The notes under the pieces: generated by a model
What the model saw: only the letters and a program-made list of their open reading frames with translations
Told to the model about the DNA's origin: nothing
Database searches by the model: none
Part shown: positions 38,921 to 46,282 of the stretch, piece after piece
Layout of the letters: the number at the start of each line of letters is the position of its first letter
How positions within the stretch are numbered: the first letter of the stretch is position 1
Source: Alteromonas sp. 1_MG-2023
GTDB taxonomy: Bacteria; Pseudomonadota; Gammaproteobacteria; Enterobacterales; Alteromonadaceae
Assembly: GCF_030547075.1 (NCBI RefSeq)
Contig: NZ_JAUOQH010000002.1
Location: 186,001-250,000, forward strand
DNA length: 64,000 nt
Direction: 5' to 3'
Translations under genes and position numbers: made by a program

Positions 38921-40942
38921 ATGAGTGAAAGTTCAAATTTAATAGACGATGATTTTGTTGACTTTTCCAAATTGATTGATTCCGCAGGAAAGTTTGAATA
39001 CGAAATGCCCAGATGGCTATTAAATGACAATATTTACGACCAAGAATGGTTAGCTTCAAAAGTGGCTATAGATATTGACTACTATCGTAAGAACAAAAAC
39101 AAAGCACTAAAGATAAATTTTAAAAGAAAGATTTCTGACGTGGAGTATTTGACTGACGCAAATAATGAACCTTTATTGAAAGACATTATGCATAGCTTAT
39201 TATACTTGGACGCACGAGGAAAAATAACACGACCATTAAGAGCTAAAGCCATTCTGGTCGCCATTACAGACTTAATTAAACATGCTAATGAGGTTCGGCA
39301 AAAAAAATCAAGATTGCTTGTACGGGGACTAGATCAAATAAAATTAAACGAGCTTAAAGATTTTATTATGGATTATAATACACAGCCTCATGTATTTGCT
39401 GCCGCCCTTAAAATCATAGATTTGAACTATGGTTCATCTTCACGAATCGACTGGATTAAGATAAAAAATGAGCTTAATTTAACAACAAGATCACTAATGT
39501 CATTGCAGCACTCTTTGAAAAAACACTATAAGAGTAACCCACCTAAAAACGATAAGAGTTCTTATCAAGAAGACCACTCAGTGACAAAGAAATGGAACCA
39601 ACCCAATAAGGTTCGTGAATTTCAACCTGCGAATACAATGGATTTCGATATAGACACAGATTTACAACCTTCAGAAAAGACAATATCAAATATAGTATCT
39701 TTGCTTGAGGCGGTCTACACAGCAAGGGCATCTCAAAAGTATAAATTTGCTCACTCGCCCGCAGCATTATTTAGCAATGGTGAAACTCTGTTTGATAGCA
39801 TGAGACAATCAATAAAAACCCCCATAATGCCTACTTCTAATTACCTGCATTCTATTTCAACAAGCCTTAAATTTGCTAGGAAGTATGGTTATGCTATCCG
39901 CCAGCATTTATCCGTTCTTGCGAAAAATGAGCTTAAAAAAGTAGATAACAGCGACGTTTACCGCTCAAGCTCATCATTACAAGAGGAAGTGTTTAAAGAA
40001 ACACCTTTGCCAGACGTATTAAAAGAACTGAATATTACGTCGTGGTGTGACGACAATTTGGTGTGCTTCAGCCAATTTAGACGAGAAATGTCCATGGCCG
40101 TTGCGATAAGGTTATATTTAGCCTCAATTTACATACTAGTAGCAGGTTTTGTTGCTAGTAGAGTTACGTCTATGAGAAGTTTAAAACGGAACTGCTTTGT
40201 TCAATCGCCTATTGATGGACTTTTCGATTTAGTCTTAAGAATTCCAAAAACTTCTGAACGTATTGAACTTGAAGATGTTCACCGCCCAATACCAGACTTG
40301 ATATTCGATTATGGCTTAGAGTTTGCACTTTTAAATAATGTTCTAGAAGAGAGAAGAGGCTTTATTGTAGATGAAAACGAACAGTTCTTATTTGGTGGTT
40401 TTTTGTCACACACGTCTTTTAAAGCCTATACATCAGAATTTGCTCAATCGCGTGTTACCCCTCTCAGCAATGATTATATAAATGGTTGCCTAGACTTGTT
40501 TGCAGACTGGAGTTTCTCTCCCGTAATTAATGGAAAACGATGGTATCCAAGAAGTCACCAATACCGACGAACGTTTGCTGTACTGTATTTCAACATGACT
40601 GACAATACGGGGTTAGAAGAATTGTCCTGGTTTTTGGGGCACGCTGACCTAGAGCAAACTTTTCACTACGCAGAAGTATCTCCAAGTTCCGAGTGGATTG
40701 ACGAAGCAGAAGTTACAATTGCAAGGATTGGTTCTTCTCTTGGTAAGGCGATACTGGGTGATTCAAGCGTAACAAATATTGTAAATACAGCTCGTAAAAA
40801 AGCAAAAACATCTCTGGTAATTGAACCTTTAGTAAGAGATTTGATCGATGAGCATAAAAAAAATACTGGTGAGACAGTTCGATTTCATCGAATTGAAGGA
40901 AATGCTGTGTTTTTTTATTTTCAGAAAAAAGAGGCATATTGA
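38921..40942 (+). CDS. Tyrosine recombinase, second gene of the island operon
   Basis: 673-aa site-specific recombinase with recognisable catalytic boxes in the C-terminal half: Arg in VASRVTSMRSL (about residue 412), H-x-x-R in RSHQYRRTFA (about 546), GH in WFLGHADLEQ (about 572), and the nucleophile Tyr in TFHYAEVS (about 584). The N-terminal about 380 residues have no recognised domain and are much longer than in phage integrases. It is likely the catalytically most complete of the three recombinases here. The next gene starts from a GTG one base after this stop. Confidence 0.85.
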   Translation: MSESSNLIDDDFVDFSKLIDSAGKFEYEMPRWLLNDNIYDQEWLASKVAIDIDYYRKNKNKALKINFKRKISDVEYLTDANNEPLLKDIMHSLLYLDARGKITRPLRAKAILVAITDLIKHANEVRQKKSRLLVRGLDQIKLNELKDFIMDYNTQPHVFAAALKIIDLNYGSSSRIDWIKIKNELNLTTRSLMSLQHSLKKHYKSNPPKNDKSSYQEDHSVTKKWNQPNKVREFQPANTMDFDIDTDLQPSEKTISNIVSLLEAVYTARASQKYKFAHSPAALFSNGETLFDSMRQSIKTPIMPTSNYLHSISTSLKFARKYGYAIRQHLSVLAKNELKKVDNSDVYRSSSSLQEEVFKETPLPDVLKELNITSWCDDNLVCFSQFRREMSMAVAIRLYLASIYILVAGFVASRVTSMRSLKRNCFVQSPIDGLFDLVLRIPKTSERIELEDVHRPIPDLIFDYGLEFALLNNVLEERRGFIVDENEQFLFGGFLSHTSFKAYTSEFAQSRVTPLSNDYINGCLDLFADWSFSPVINGKRWYPRSHQYRRTFAVLYFNMTDNTGLEELSWFLGHADLEQTFHYAEVSPSSEWIDEAEVTIARIGSSLGKAILGDSSVTNIVNTARKKAKTSLVIEPLVRDLIDEHKKNTGETVRFHRIEGNAVFFYFQKKEAY

Positions 40943-40943
40943 C

Positions 40944-41480
40944 GTGGCGAGATTTCAAAAAGGGCAAACTTCTCAATCTGTAATTTTGAAAAAAAAAATG
41001 ATCACTGAATCAATGATTCGTAAAAGTGAAATCCTCAATAGCATAAAGCATTATGATGAGATTCCCGATAGCTTAACGACCAGTAAATCCACCATCACTA
41101 AGACAATGGTAAATAAGTGGCACGACGACTCATTAGGCGTAATAAGGTATTCTTACAACTCTTCAATGACAGAACACAACGCATTAGCTTTACGCGAATT
41201 ATCAGTTGCTATTGAAGACCTTAATGTAAGGCTTAAAAAATCAGAAGCAAACAAAAATAAAAACGTTGCGATAAAAAAGACTCGGTTAACAACCCATGAT
41301 ATTAATGAGTTGAAAAGAGAAAATGAAGACTTAAAATCTGCACTTGCAGAAGTTTACAGGGCATACATGCAACTTTTAGATAATTGTAGAGAGGACGAAC
41401 AAATAGACAAAGCTTATAGAAAACTGATTTTGGATCAGGCTCGTATTTTAGGAAATAACAGATTGGCTTTGATAAAATAA
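40944..41480 (+). CDS. Small coiled-coil protein of the recombinase operon
   Basis: 178-aa basic protein. I choose the GTG at 40944 (VARFQKGQTSQS) because it is preceded by GAGG about 10 bases upstream and begins right after the previous stop; the open frame extends 32 codons further into that gene. Residues 85-165 form a probable long helix with heptad-like Leu/Ile spacing (LALRELSVAIEDLNVRLKK; NELKRENEDLKSALAEVY). Its place recalls the small helix-loop-helix partner of GInt integrases and TnpC of Tn554, both accessory to multi-recombinase integration. It overlaps the next ATG by one base. Confidence 0.75.
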   Translation: MARFQKGQTSQSVILKKKMITESMIRKSEILNSIKHYDEIPDSLTTSKSTITKTMVNKWHDDSLGVIRYSYNSSMTEHNALALRELSVAIEDLNVRLKKSEANKNKNVAIKKTRLTTHDINELKRENEDLKSALAEVYRAYMQLLDNCREDEQIDKAYRKLILDQARILGNNRLALIK

Positions 41481-42835
41481 TGTCATATGTCATGACGGCT
41501 AAATCACCCTGCCTTGATTTCCTTATAACCAGTCAGCGCAGAAATGAAAAACATGATTGCTCACTGTCTTTAATAATGAAGAAAGGCGGTGGCATAGATT
41601 GGCACGCCAATGCTTACCTAACCAAATTGGGCGGAGGCGCTCAAATATTTAATATTAGGCCGTTAGCACCGACGGTTACAAAGAAAGCTTATAGCCTAAA
41701 TATATTTTGTTCTTTCCTTGAAGATAAAAAAATTTCTCTATCCGACATCAATGATTCGGCTTTATATCAATTCATAGGCGTATTAAAAGATCGAAAGATT
41801 GCCGATGAAACAGTATTAACGCACGCCAGAGTCGCTTTGGGTTACGTTATATTTTTATCTGATGAAAATCCCCACTGGAAACTAGCAACTGAAGAAAAAG
41901 ACACGGTGAGAGCATACAGTGTTCATTACTCTGAAAAGAAGTTTAAAGCAGGTAATAGAGAAATAACTTATGTAGATCATGTATCATTTGCGGGGTTGAT
42001 TAGCATTGCCGTGGACGTAGAGTATATTCACGATCATGAATTTGTTTTATGGTTGGACGCCATTAATGAAAGCACGTATCACCCAGAGCTTAATGAATTT
42101 TTAATATACAGATGGCAAGCCTTCTCCACACTACTTGAGATTACTGGGGCAAGAATAAGTGAAGTTCACCAGATAACAAAATCTTCAGTTGAAAACGCTT
42201 CTAAGTCGCTCCTGAATTCCAAGAAGTGTGTATTAAGAGATATTCCGATTCTAAAGGGTAAATATAAAGGTAAAAAAAGAGAAGTAGAAGTCACAGGTGA
42301 TGACCTACAGATCATAATGTATTACCTAAAGTTAGTCGAAAACACATTTCCCAACCAAAACCATGACGCCATTTTTGTTGATGCACGAAGTGGCAAACCA
42401 TTGGCAAAATCATATCTAAAAAACTATGCAAAAAAAGTAATTAATGCCAGTAAGTATAAGGAAGAGTTGCGCCATGTCACAAATCACTCTTTCCGACACA
42501 GATTTATTACAATGAATGTAGCTAAGGCGATTAAGAAACTAGCAGCATCAGGAAGCTTTAATAATATTTTGAGTGTTGCTGCTACAGCATGCCGAAAAGT
42601 CACAATGCATGCTTCAAATGCAACTATGGCAAGATATGTCCATTTGGCGTCTGAACTGAATCATCAATCAACTCAGCTAGATAGTGTTTTACTTGCAATG
42701 TCGTCTCAGGTCAGAATTAGAATGATTAGAATGATAAATATCAGTAAGTCCTTGAAAGCGAAAAAAATCGATGAGACTGAGGCGATTCAATCGTTATTGA
42801 CTAACATTGACGAGATTGCAAAATTCGATTTATAA
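41480..42835 (+). CDS. Tyrosine recombinase, fourth gene of the island operon
   Basis: 451-aa tyrosine recombinase. The N-terminal SAM-like core-binding domain is followed by box I LEITGARISEVHQI (Arg about residue 225), box II NHSFRHRFIT (H-x-x-R, about 336-341) and the final ATMARYVHLASE with Tyr about residue 389. The usual GH of box III is replaced by the TMHASNAT region, so catalysis may be atypical. Translationally coupled to the coiled-coil gene (TAATG overlap). About 35 bp after its stop lies the 16-bp repeat into which the mer-carrying IS inserted. Confidence 0.82.
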   Translation: MSYVMTAKSPCLDFLITSQRRNEKHDCSLSLIMKKGGGIDWHANAYLTKLGGGAQIFNIRPLAPTVTKKAYSLNIFCSFLEDKKISLSDINDSALYQFIGVLKDRKIADETVLTHARVALGYVIFLSDENPHWKLATEEKDTVRAYSVHYSEKKFKAGNREITYVDHVSFAGLISIAVDVEYIHDHEFVLWLDAINESTYHPELNEFLIYRWQAFSTLLEITGARISEVHQITKSSVENASKSLLNSKKCVLRDIPILKGKYKGKKREVEVTGDDLQIIMYYLKLVENTFPNQNHDAIFVDARSGKPLAKSYLKNYAKKVINASKYKEELRHVTNHSFRHRFITMNVAKAIKKLAASGSFNNILSVAATACRKVTMHASNATMARYVHLASELNHQSTQLDSVLLAMSSQVRIRMIRMINISKSLKAKKIDETEAIQSLLTNIDEIAKFDL

Positions 42836-42869
42836 GTTGTCTTAGTGTGGTTGCCAGATCAAGTCTGAG

Positions 42870-42885
42870 CTAGTACAAGTTACCG
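42870..42885 (+). repeat. Left 16-bp target duplication of the IS
   Basis: CTAGTACAAGTTACCG, identical to 46048-46063. The two copies exactly bracket the inverted ends (TGT...ACA) of the mer-carrying element, as expected for a target-site duplication of 16 bp. Confidence 0.9.
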
Positions 42886-42892
42886 TGTTAAC

Positions 42893-42965
42893 ACCAAGCG
42901 ACTTTGTCGTATCTTAATTACCAAGCGATTCTGTCGCAATCGTTAATTACCAAGGGAAACTGTCG
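42893..42965. repeat. Left-end array of three transposase-binding-like repeats
   Basis: A 17-bp motif, ACCAAGSGANNNTGTCG, occurs three times in the same direction: 42893-42909, 42920-42936 and 42949-42965, spaced 27 and 29 bp. The outermost copy is part of the terminal inverted repeat. The right end has two inverted copies. Such subterminal arrays usually bind transposase. Confidence 0.82.
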
Positions 42966-43015
42966 GTCTCTTTTTTACATGTCTGTTAGTGTTCTTTTTT
43001 TGAATACTTAAGGGC

Positions 43016-43991
43016 ATGTTGAGGATGATTGTGATGGATTCTAAGGCTCAACTCACCGTTGATATTATTGCTAAAGTTGTTGAAGGTAGAATAACAATAG
43101 CCAACGCTGCTAAGCTACTAAGCAAGTCTCGCCGTTCGATTGAACGATATGTAACACGGTATCAGCAAGTTGGTATTCAGTTTGTTGTGCATGGCAATAG
43201 TGGAAAATCACCACCTAATAAAACGCCCGTTTCAATTAGAAAAGCAGTGCAGGCCTTAATCAAAGAAAAGTATTTTGATTTGAATTTACTACATCTTGCG
43301 GAAAAGTTAGAGGCCGATGAACACATTGTAGTGAAGCGAGAGACGCTGCGTGGCTGGGCACATGATATTCACCATGTTAAGCGTGCCCAAACGTAGACGA
43401 GGCATCGTGCGTAAGCGTAGAGAGCGTATGGAGGCTGCTGGCCTAATGATGCAAATGGACGGTAGTCCACATCGCTGGTTTGGGAATAGGAAGCACTGCC
43501 TAATCGCCATGATTGATGATGCTACCAGTGAAGTGCATGCTGAATTCTTCCCCTCTGAAACCACCGTTGGTTGCTTAAAAGTCATGCGAGACTGCATTGA
43601 AACGAAAGGCGTTTTCAAAACACTCTATGTAGACAGAGCAGGTATCTTCGGTGGCCCTAAGCGGTGTAACTTCTCACAAATGCAAAGAGCTTGTGAAGAG
43701 TTGGGTATTGAAATTATCTTTGCCAATTCACCACAAGGTAAAGGTCGTATTGAGCGAGCCTTCGATACCTTCCAAGACCGTTTAGTGCCTGAATTAAGGC
43801 TGGGTAACATTACTGATATTGCCGCTGCAAACGCCTACCTCAAACATGTATTTATCCCGCAGTTTTGGCGGTCACATATCGAAGTAAAATCGAAGCATCA
43901 AACATCAGAATTCACACCATTATCCAAACACACTAACCTTGATGATATCTGCGTAATTAAAGACCATTGCAAATCAGAAAATAGAAATTAG
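43016..43991 (+). pseudogene. Frameshifted ISNCY (IS1202-group) transposase
   Basis: Two overlapping frames make one DDE transposase. The first (43016-43396, 126 aa) has the helix-turn-helix N-terminus (ANAAKLLSKSRRSIERYV). The second (continuing in frame from about 43387 to 43991) has the catalytic core: LMMQMDGSPHRWFG with the first Asp, CLIAMIDDATSEVHAEFF, TLYVDRAGIFGG with the second Asp, and FANSPQGKGRIERAF with the final Glu. Continuity requires a shift near 43387-43392, around GCCCAAACGTAG. I see no classical slippery heptamer for a -1 shift (the needed change is +1), so this is most likely an inactivating indel. The C-terminus also ends early relative to the family. Confidence 0.85.
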
Positions 43992-44496
43992 AAACACCAG
44001 CAAGAAAGGGTTTACTGCGCACTTCGCGGGGCGCAAACTCGCAGTATCAGAAGTCAATGAGCCGAGTAAATTAGCGGTTGAAGACTTAGAAATTCAAAAG
44101 AAGCTAGACATCCTTGCCTTGGTTGAAAGACTAGGTAATGTCTCTAAGGCTTCGCGTCAAAGTGGGGTGTCTCGCGACACTATCTACCGTCATCTGAAAT
44201 TAGTCAAGCAAGGCGGGCCTGATGCCTTAAAACGGCAAGAAACGCCTAACATACGGCATAAAAACTGTGTAGATATGGAAATCGAGAAAGCGGTAATCGA
44301 GTTCTCTCTTGAACATCCCCACCTAGGTCAGCAGAGGGTTGCGATGAAGCTAACTAAAGCATTAGGAATTGAAGTTAGCCCGAATGGCGTGCGCAGTACG
44401 TGGCTTAGAAATGATATGAATACAACTGCACTGAGAGTTGAGAGGTCACAAGCTTTGCATGAATCATGCATGAAAAATAGCCAGTTGTTCAACTGA
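43957..44496 (+). pseudogene. IS481-like transposase N-terminal fragment
   Basis: Open frame without an ATG or GTG before its middle; the only candidate start is a TTG at 44119 (125 aa). The sequence KKLDILALVERLGNVSKASRQSGVSRDTIYRHL is the helix-turn-helix of IS481-family transposases, followed by the second HTH region (FSLEHPHLGQQRVAMKLTKALGIEVSPNGVR). The DDE catalytic domain is absent. The upstream part of the frame (IEIRNTSKKGFTAHFAGRKLAV) may instead be the C-terminus of the ISNCY transposase in a shifted frame, which would make this a fused scar of two transposases. A DNA-binding regulator cannot be excluded. Confidence 0.65.
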
Positions 44497-44503
44497 CTGA
44501 TTT

Positions 44504-44716
44504 TTAATTACAACAACTGTTGCCCTCTTGAATTGGAGGGCACTTCACTGTTCCATATGAGCAATAAACGCAGCAGTCGCCGCTCAGAGGCTTCAGCAGT
44601 GATTTGCATTTAGTGCATTCATAAAAAAATTGGCATGCAGTGGTTGGCATTTCTTCTTGCTGGCTATAATTGCAATGTGGGCAAGTAATCGTCGATGAGA
44701 GTTCTATTTTCGCCAT
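44504..44716 (-). CDS. GDCCVxC domain protein, distal gene of the mer passenger operon
   Basis: 70-aa cysteine-rich protein from the ATG at 44716 (MAKIELSSTITCPHC). Metal-binding-like cysteine sets are CPHC, CTKC, GDCCVYCSYGTVKCPP and a terminal CC. The GDCCVxCSYG stretch defines a small family often encoded beside merT/merP; its function is not established. It may bind or relay Hg(II) thiolates (inference). An alternative start 9 codons upstream exists. It is the last gene after merP. Confidence 0.8.
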   Translation of the reverse strand: MAKIELSSTITCPHCNYSQQEEMPTTACQFFYECTKCKSLLKPLSGDCCVYCSYGTVKCPPIQEGNSCCN

Positions 44717-44765
44717 AGTTTTGTGTTCCTCAGAGGATTTCATTATCGTTCAACTAGCGAAGGCC

Positions 44766-45041
44766 TTACGACTTTACTAATGAAGGATAACCAGCATTCT
44801 TAGTAGCCTTCGTTAATGCATCAGGATTTGTCACCTCATCGTCAAATGTTACAACAGCAAGTTTATTTTCAAATGTCACTTCCACTTGTTTAACGCCTTT
44901 GACGCGCTCAAGTGCTTTTTCTACTGTTATCGGGCACGTTACACAATCCATGGTCGGAACTTCTAACGTAACAGTTACGTCTTTGGCAAACGCCGCCGTG
45001 CTGCTTATCAACAATAATGTTGTAATCAATAACTTCTTCAT
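44766..45041 (-). CDS. merP: Periplasmic mercury-binding protein MerP
   Basis: 91-aa periplasmic HMA-domain protein. Signal peptide MKKLLITTLLLISSTAAFA, then a ferredoxin-like fold with the metal-binding motif MDCVTCPITVEKAL (GMTCxxC-type, here MDCVTC) and VTFDDEVTNPDALTKATKNAGYPS. MerP takes Hg(II) in the periplasm and hands it to MerT. The ATG at 45041 is preferred over one four codons upstream. It lies about 30 bp after merT in the same operon. Confidence 0.93.
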   Translation of the reverse strand: MKKLLITTLLLISSTAAFAKDVTVTLEVPTMDCVTCPITVEKALERVKGVKQVEVTFENKLAVVTFDDEVTNPDALTKATKNAGYPSLVKS

Positions 45042-45073
45042 TTTTCTCTCCAATTAGAGTTAAGTGATAGCAC

Positions 45074-45418
45074 CTACACGACCCATATGATCCAGTAGTT
45101 GCTGGTTACAAAAACAAACGCCAACAGTGTGGTAAACCAAAATACTGCTTTTCGTCGCGTTCTTACTTTTGGAACTGCACATGCCTCGCCATCCGCACAG
45201 TCTTCAGCAGGCTGATGTATCTTCCACCCAGCAAAGCCAAATAAAACCACAACCACGAATATAAAAATAGGACGATAAGGGTCTAAGAGTGTTAAATGGC
45301 TAATCCATGACCCACTTATACCCAATAAAAGCAAAACAAGTGGCCCAGCACAGCAGGCACTGGCACCGATTGCTGCGGCAAGCCCGCCTAAGATTGATAG
45401 TTGACTACTTTTTGCCAT
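45074..45418 (-). CDS. merT: Mercuric ion transporter MerT
   Basis: 114-aa inner-membrane protein with three hydrophobic helices. The first carries the vicinal cysteine pair (SACCAGPLVLLLLG) that accepts Hg(II) from MerP. A second cysteine pair in the cytoplasmic loop (DCADGEACAVP) would normally pass the ion to mercuric reductase. Here no merA follows, only merP and a GDCCVxC gene. It is the first gene after the MerR-type promoter. Confidence 0.93.
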   Translation of the reverse strand: MAKSSQLSILGGLAAAIGASACCAGPLVLLLLGISGSWISHLTLLDPYRPIFIFVVVVLFGFAGWKIHQPAEDCADGEACAVPKVRTRRKAVFWFTTLLAFVFVTSNYWIIWVV

Positions 45419-45450
45419 ATTTACGTCTATTAAACTGTTCTTTTAAGTAA

Positions 45451-45482
45451 AGTATAAACTCCGTATATGGGTACGGAGTCAA
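45451..45482 (-). promoter_or_regulatory. mer promoter/operator
   Basis: Minus strand: -35 TTGACT (45482-45477), -10 TATACT (45456-45451), spacing 20 bp. The spacer holds a dyad ACTCCGTA - 6 bp - TACGGAGT (45458-45479). The overlong spacer with a dyad between the hexamers is the hallmark of MerR-activated promoters, and TTGACTCCGTAC closely matches characterised mer operators. It would drive merT-merP-GDCCVxC. Confidence 0.88.
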
Positions 45483-45495
45483 GTGATGTGTCATT

Positions 45496-45879
45496 TTACG
45501 GTTGGAGTGACTGAATGATCGGGCAATCTTTATCACTTGGATTATTTTTACAGTCTGAAACGAGTGAGACAAGGCTTTCTTTAAGGTTAAGCAAATCTCT
45601 TAACTTATCTTCAATTACTACAAGCTTTTGCTCAGCGAGTTGCTGAACATCTTCACAATTACTAGCACTTAATATTAATAATGATGATATTTCCGCCAAC
45701 GTAAAACCTAAATACTGTGCACGCTTTATGAACAATACTCTTGAAAGTGCTTGTTCTGTATATTGCCTGTATCCCTGCATTGGTTTAATGGGTTGTTCAA
45801 GTAAGCCTTTGCGTTCATAGAAACGAATGGTCTCTACACCAACATTTGCCTCTTTCGCGAGTTTACTTATTGTATACAT
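45496..45879 (-). CDS. merR: Mercury-responsive transcriptional regulator MerR
   Basis: 127-aa MerR-family regulator. The winged HTH at the N-terminus (MYTISKLAKEANVGVETIRFYERKGLL) is followed by a dimerisation helix. Three cysteines have the exact Hg(II)-ligand spacing of MerR: Cys, +35, +9 (SNCEDV, SDCKNN, KDCPII), so mercury rather than Zn/Cd is the expected inducer. It lies upstream of merT on the same strand, not divergently as in Tn21/Tn501; the promoter/operator lies between the two genes. Confidence 0.93.
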   Translation of the reverse strand: MYTISKLAKEANVGVETIRFYERKGLLEQPIKPMQGYRQYTEQALSRVLFIKRAQYLGFTLAEISSLLILSASNCEDVQQLAEQKLVVIEDKLRDLLNLKESLVSLVSDCKNNPSDKDCPIIQSLQP

Positions 45880-45998
45880 TGGCTACCTTTAATATTCTCA
45901 TTAATTCAATAATATACAAAACGTCTAATTAACTCATGCTTTAAAGGAAATATTTACACATTTATTGAAGTGGATAATACGAACTGTTACCTTAAATG

Positions 45999-46040
45999 CG
46001 ACAAAGTCGCTCGGTAATTAGACCGACACAATCCCTTGGT
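45999..46040. repeat. Right-end pair of transposase-binding-like repeats
   Basis: Two inverted copies of the 17-bp end motif: 45999-46015 (complement ACCGAGCGACTTTGTCG) and 46024-46040 (complement ACCAAGGGATTGTGTCG), spaced 25 bp. The outer copy forms part of the right terminal inverted repeat ending in ACA at 46047. Confidence 0.82.
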
Positions 46041-46047
46041 AATCACA

Positions 46048-46063
46048 CTAGTACAAGTTACCG
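46048..46063 (+). repeat. Right 16-bp target duplication of the IS
   Basis: CTAGTACAAGTTACCG, identical to 42870-42885; removing the element plus one copy restores an uninterrupted sequence after the last recombinase gene. Confidence 0.9.
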
Positions 46064-46094
46064 CACTTCACGCTCAATAATCTTTCCACTAAGA

Positions 46095-46119
46095 CCACTA
46101 CAATCGTTCCCTGTAGTGG
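46095..46119. other. Perfect 8-bp hairpin downstream of the IS target site
   Basis: CCACTACA - 9-nt loop - TGTAGTGG, with no adjacent T-run. Before the IS inserted it would have lain about 65 bp after the last recombinase gene. It may be a non-canonical terminator or a protein or recombinase site; I cannot decide. The rest of the 46064-46282 stretch is AT-rich and without a gene. Confidence 0.45.
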
Positions 46120-46282
46120 CAGAATAAACCCGTACACCTTCTTATAATTCGGCTACCAATAGATAACAGTCACAAAGTTAATTAAACACCGGCAAATATT
46201 TATTTGGTTTAAATAAGGTAACTGTATATTATTCAATATAATCGGGACAAAATAATTGAGCCGAAGATATTTGGGAATTAAT

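Larger units (their letters stand above)
42886..46047. mobile_element. IS1202/ISNCY-type element carrying merRTP (3,162 bp)
   Basis: Element bounded by a perfect 16-bp direct repeat, with imperfect terminal inverted repeats: TGTTAACACCAAGCGACTTT at the left and, complemented, TGTGATTACCAAGGGATTGT at the right, both continuing GTCG or TGTCG. Inside are a frameshifted ISNCY/IS1202-type transposase, an IS481-like transposase fragment, and a passenger module GDCCVxC-merP-merT-merR on the opposite strand. Long target duplications (including a 15-17-bp class) are reported for the IS1202 group, which fits the 16 bp seen. Because the transposase is broken, the copy is probably immobile unless complemented. 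Confidence 0.85.

Noticed and set aside
43381..43396. Programmed ribosomal frameshift in the ISNCY transposase
   Set aside because: The shift needed is +1 and there is no A6G or X-XXY-YYZ slippery heptamer in the right phase, so an indel is more likely.
44504..44716. MerF or another mercury transporter
   Set aside because: The protein has no membrane helix; its GDCCVxC and CPHC motifs place it in a separate small cysteine-rich family.
46048..46130. A dif/pdif (XerC/XerD) site beside the IS insertion, as reported for some IS1202-group elements
   Set aside because: I looked for the two 11-bp half-sites with a 6-bp centre and found no convincing match in the flanks of the target duplication.
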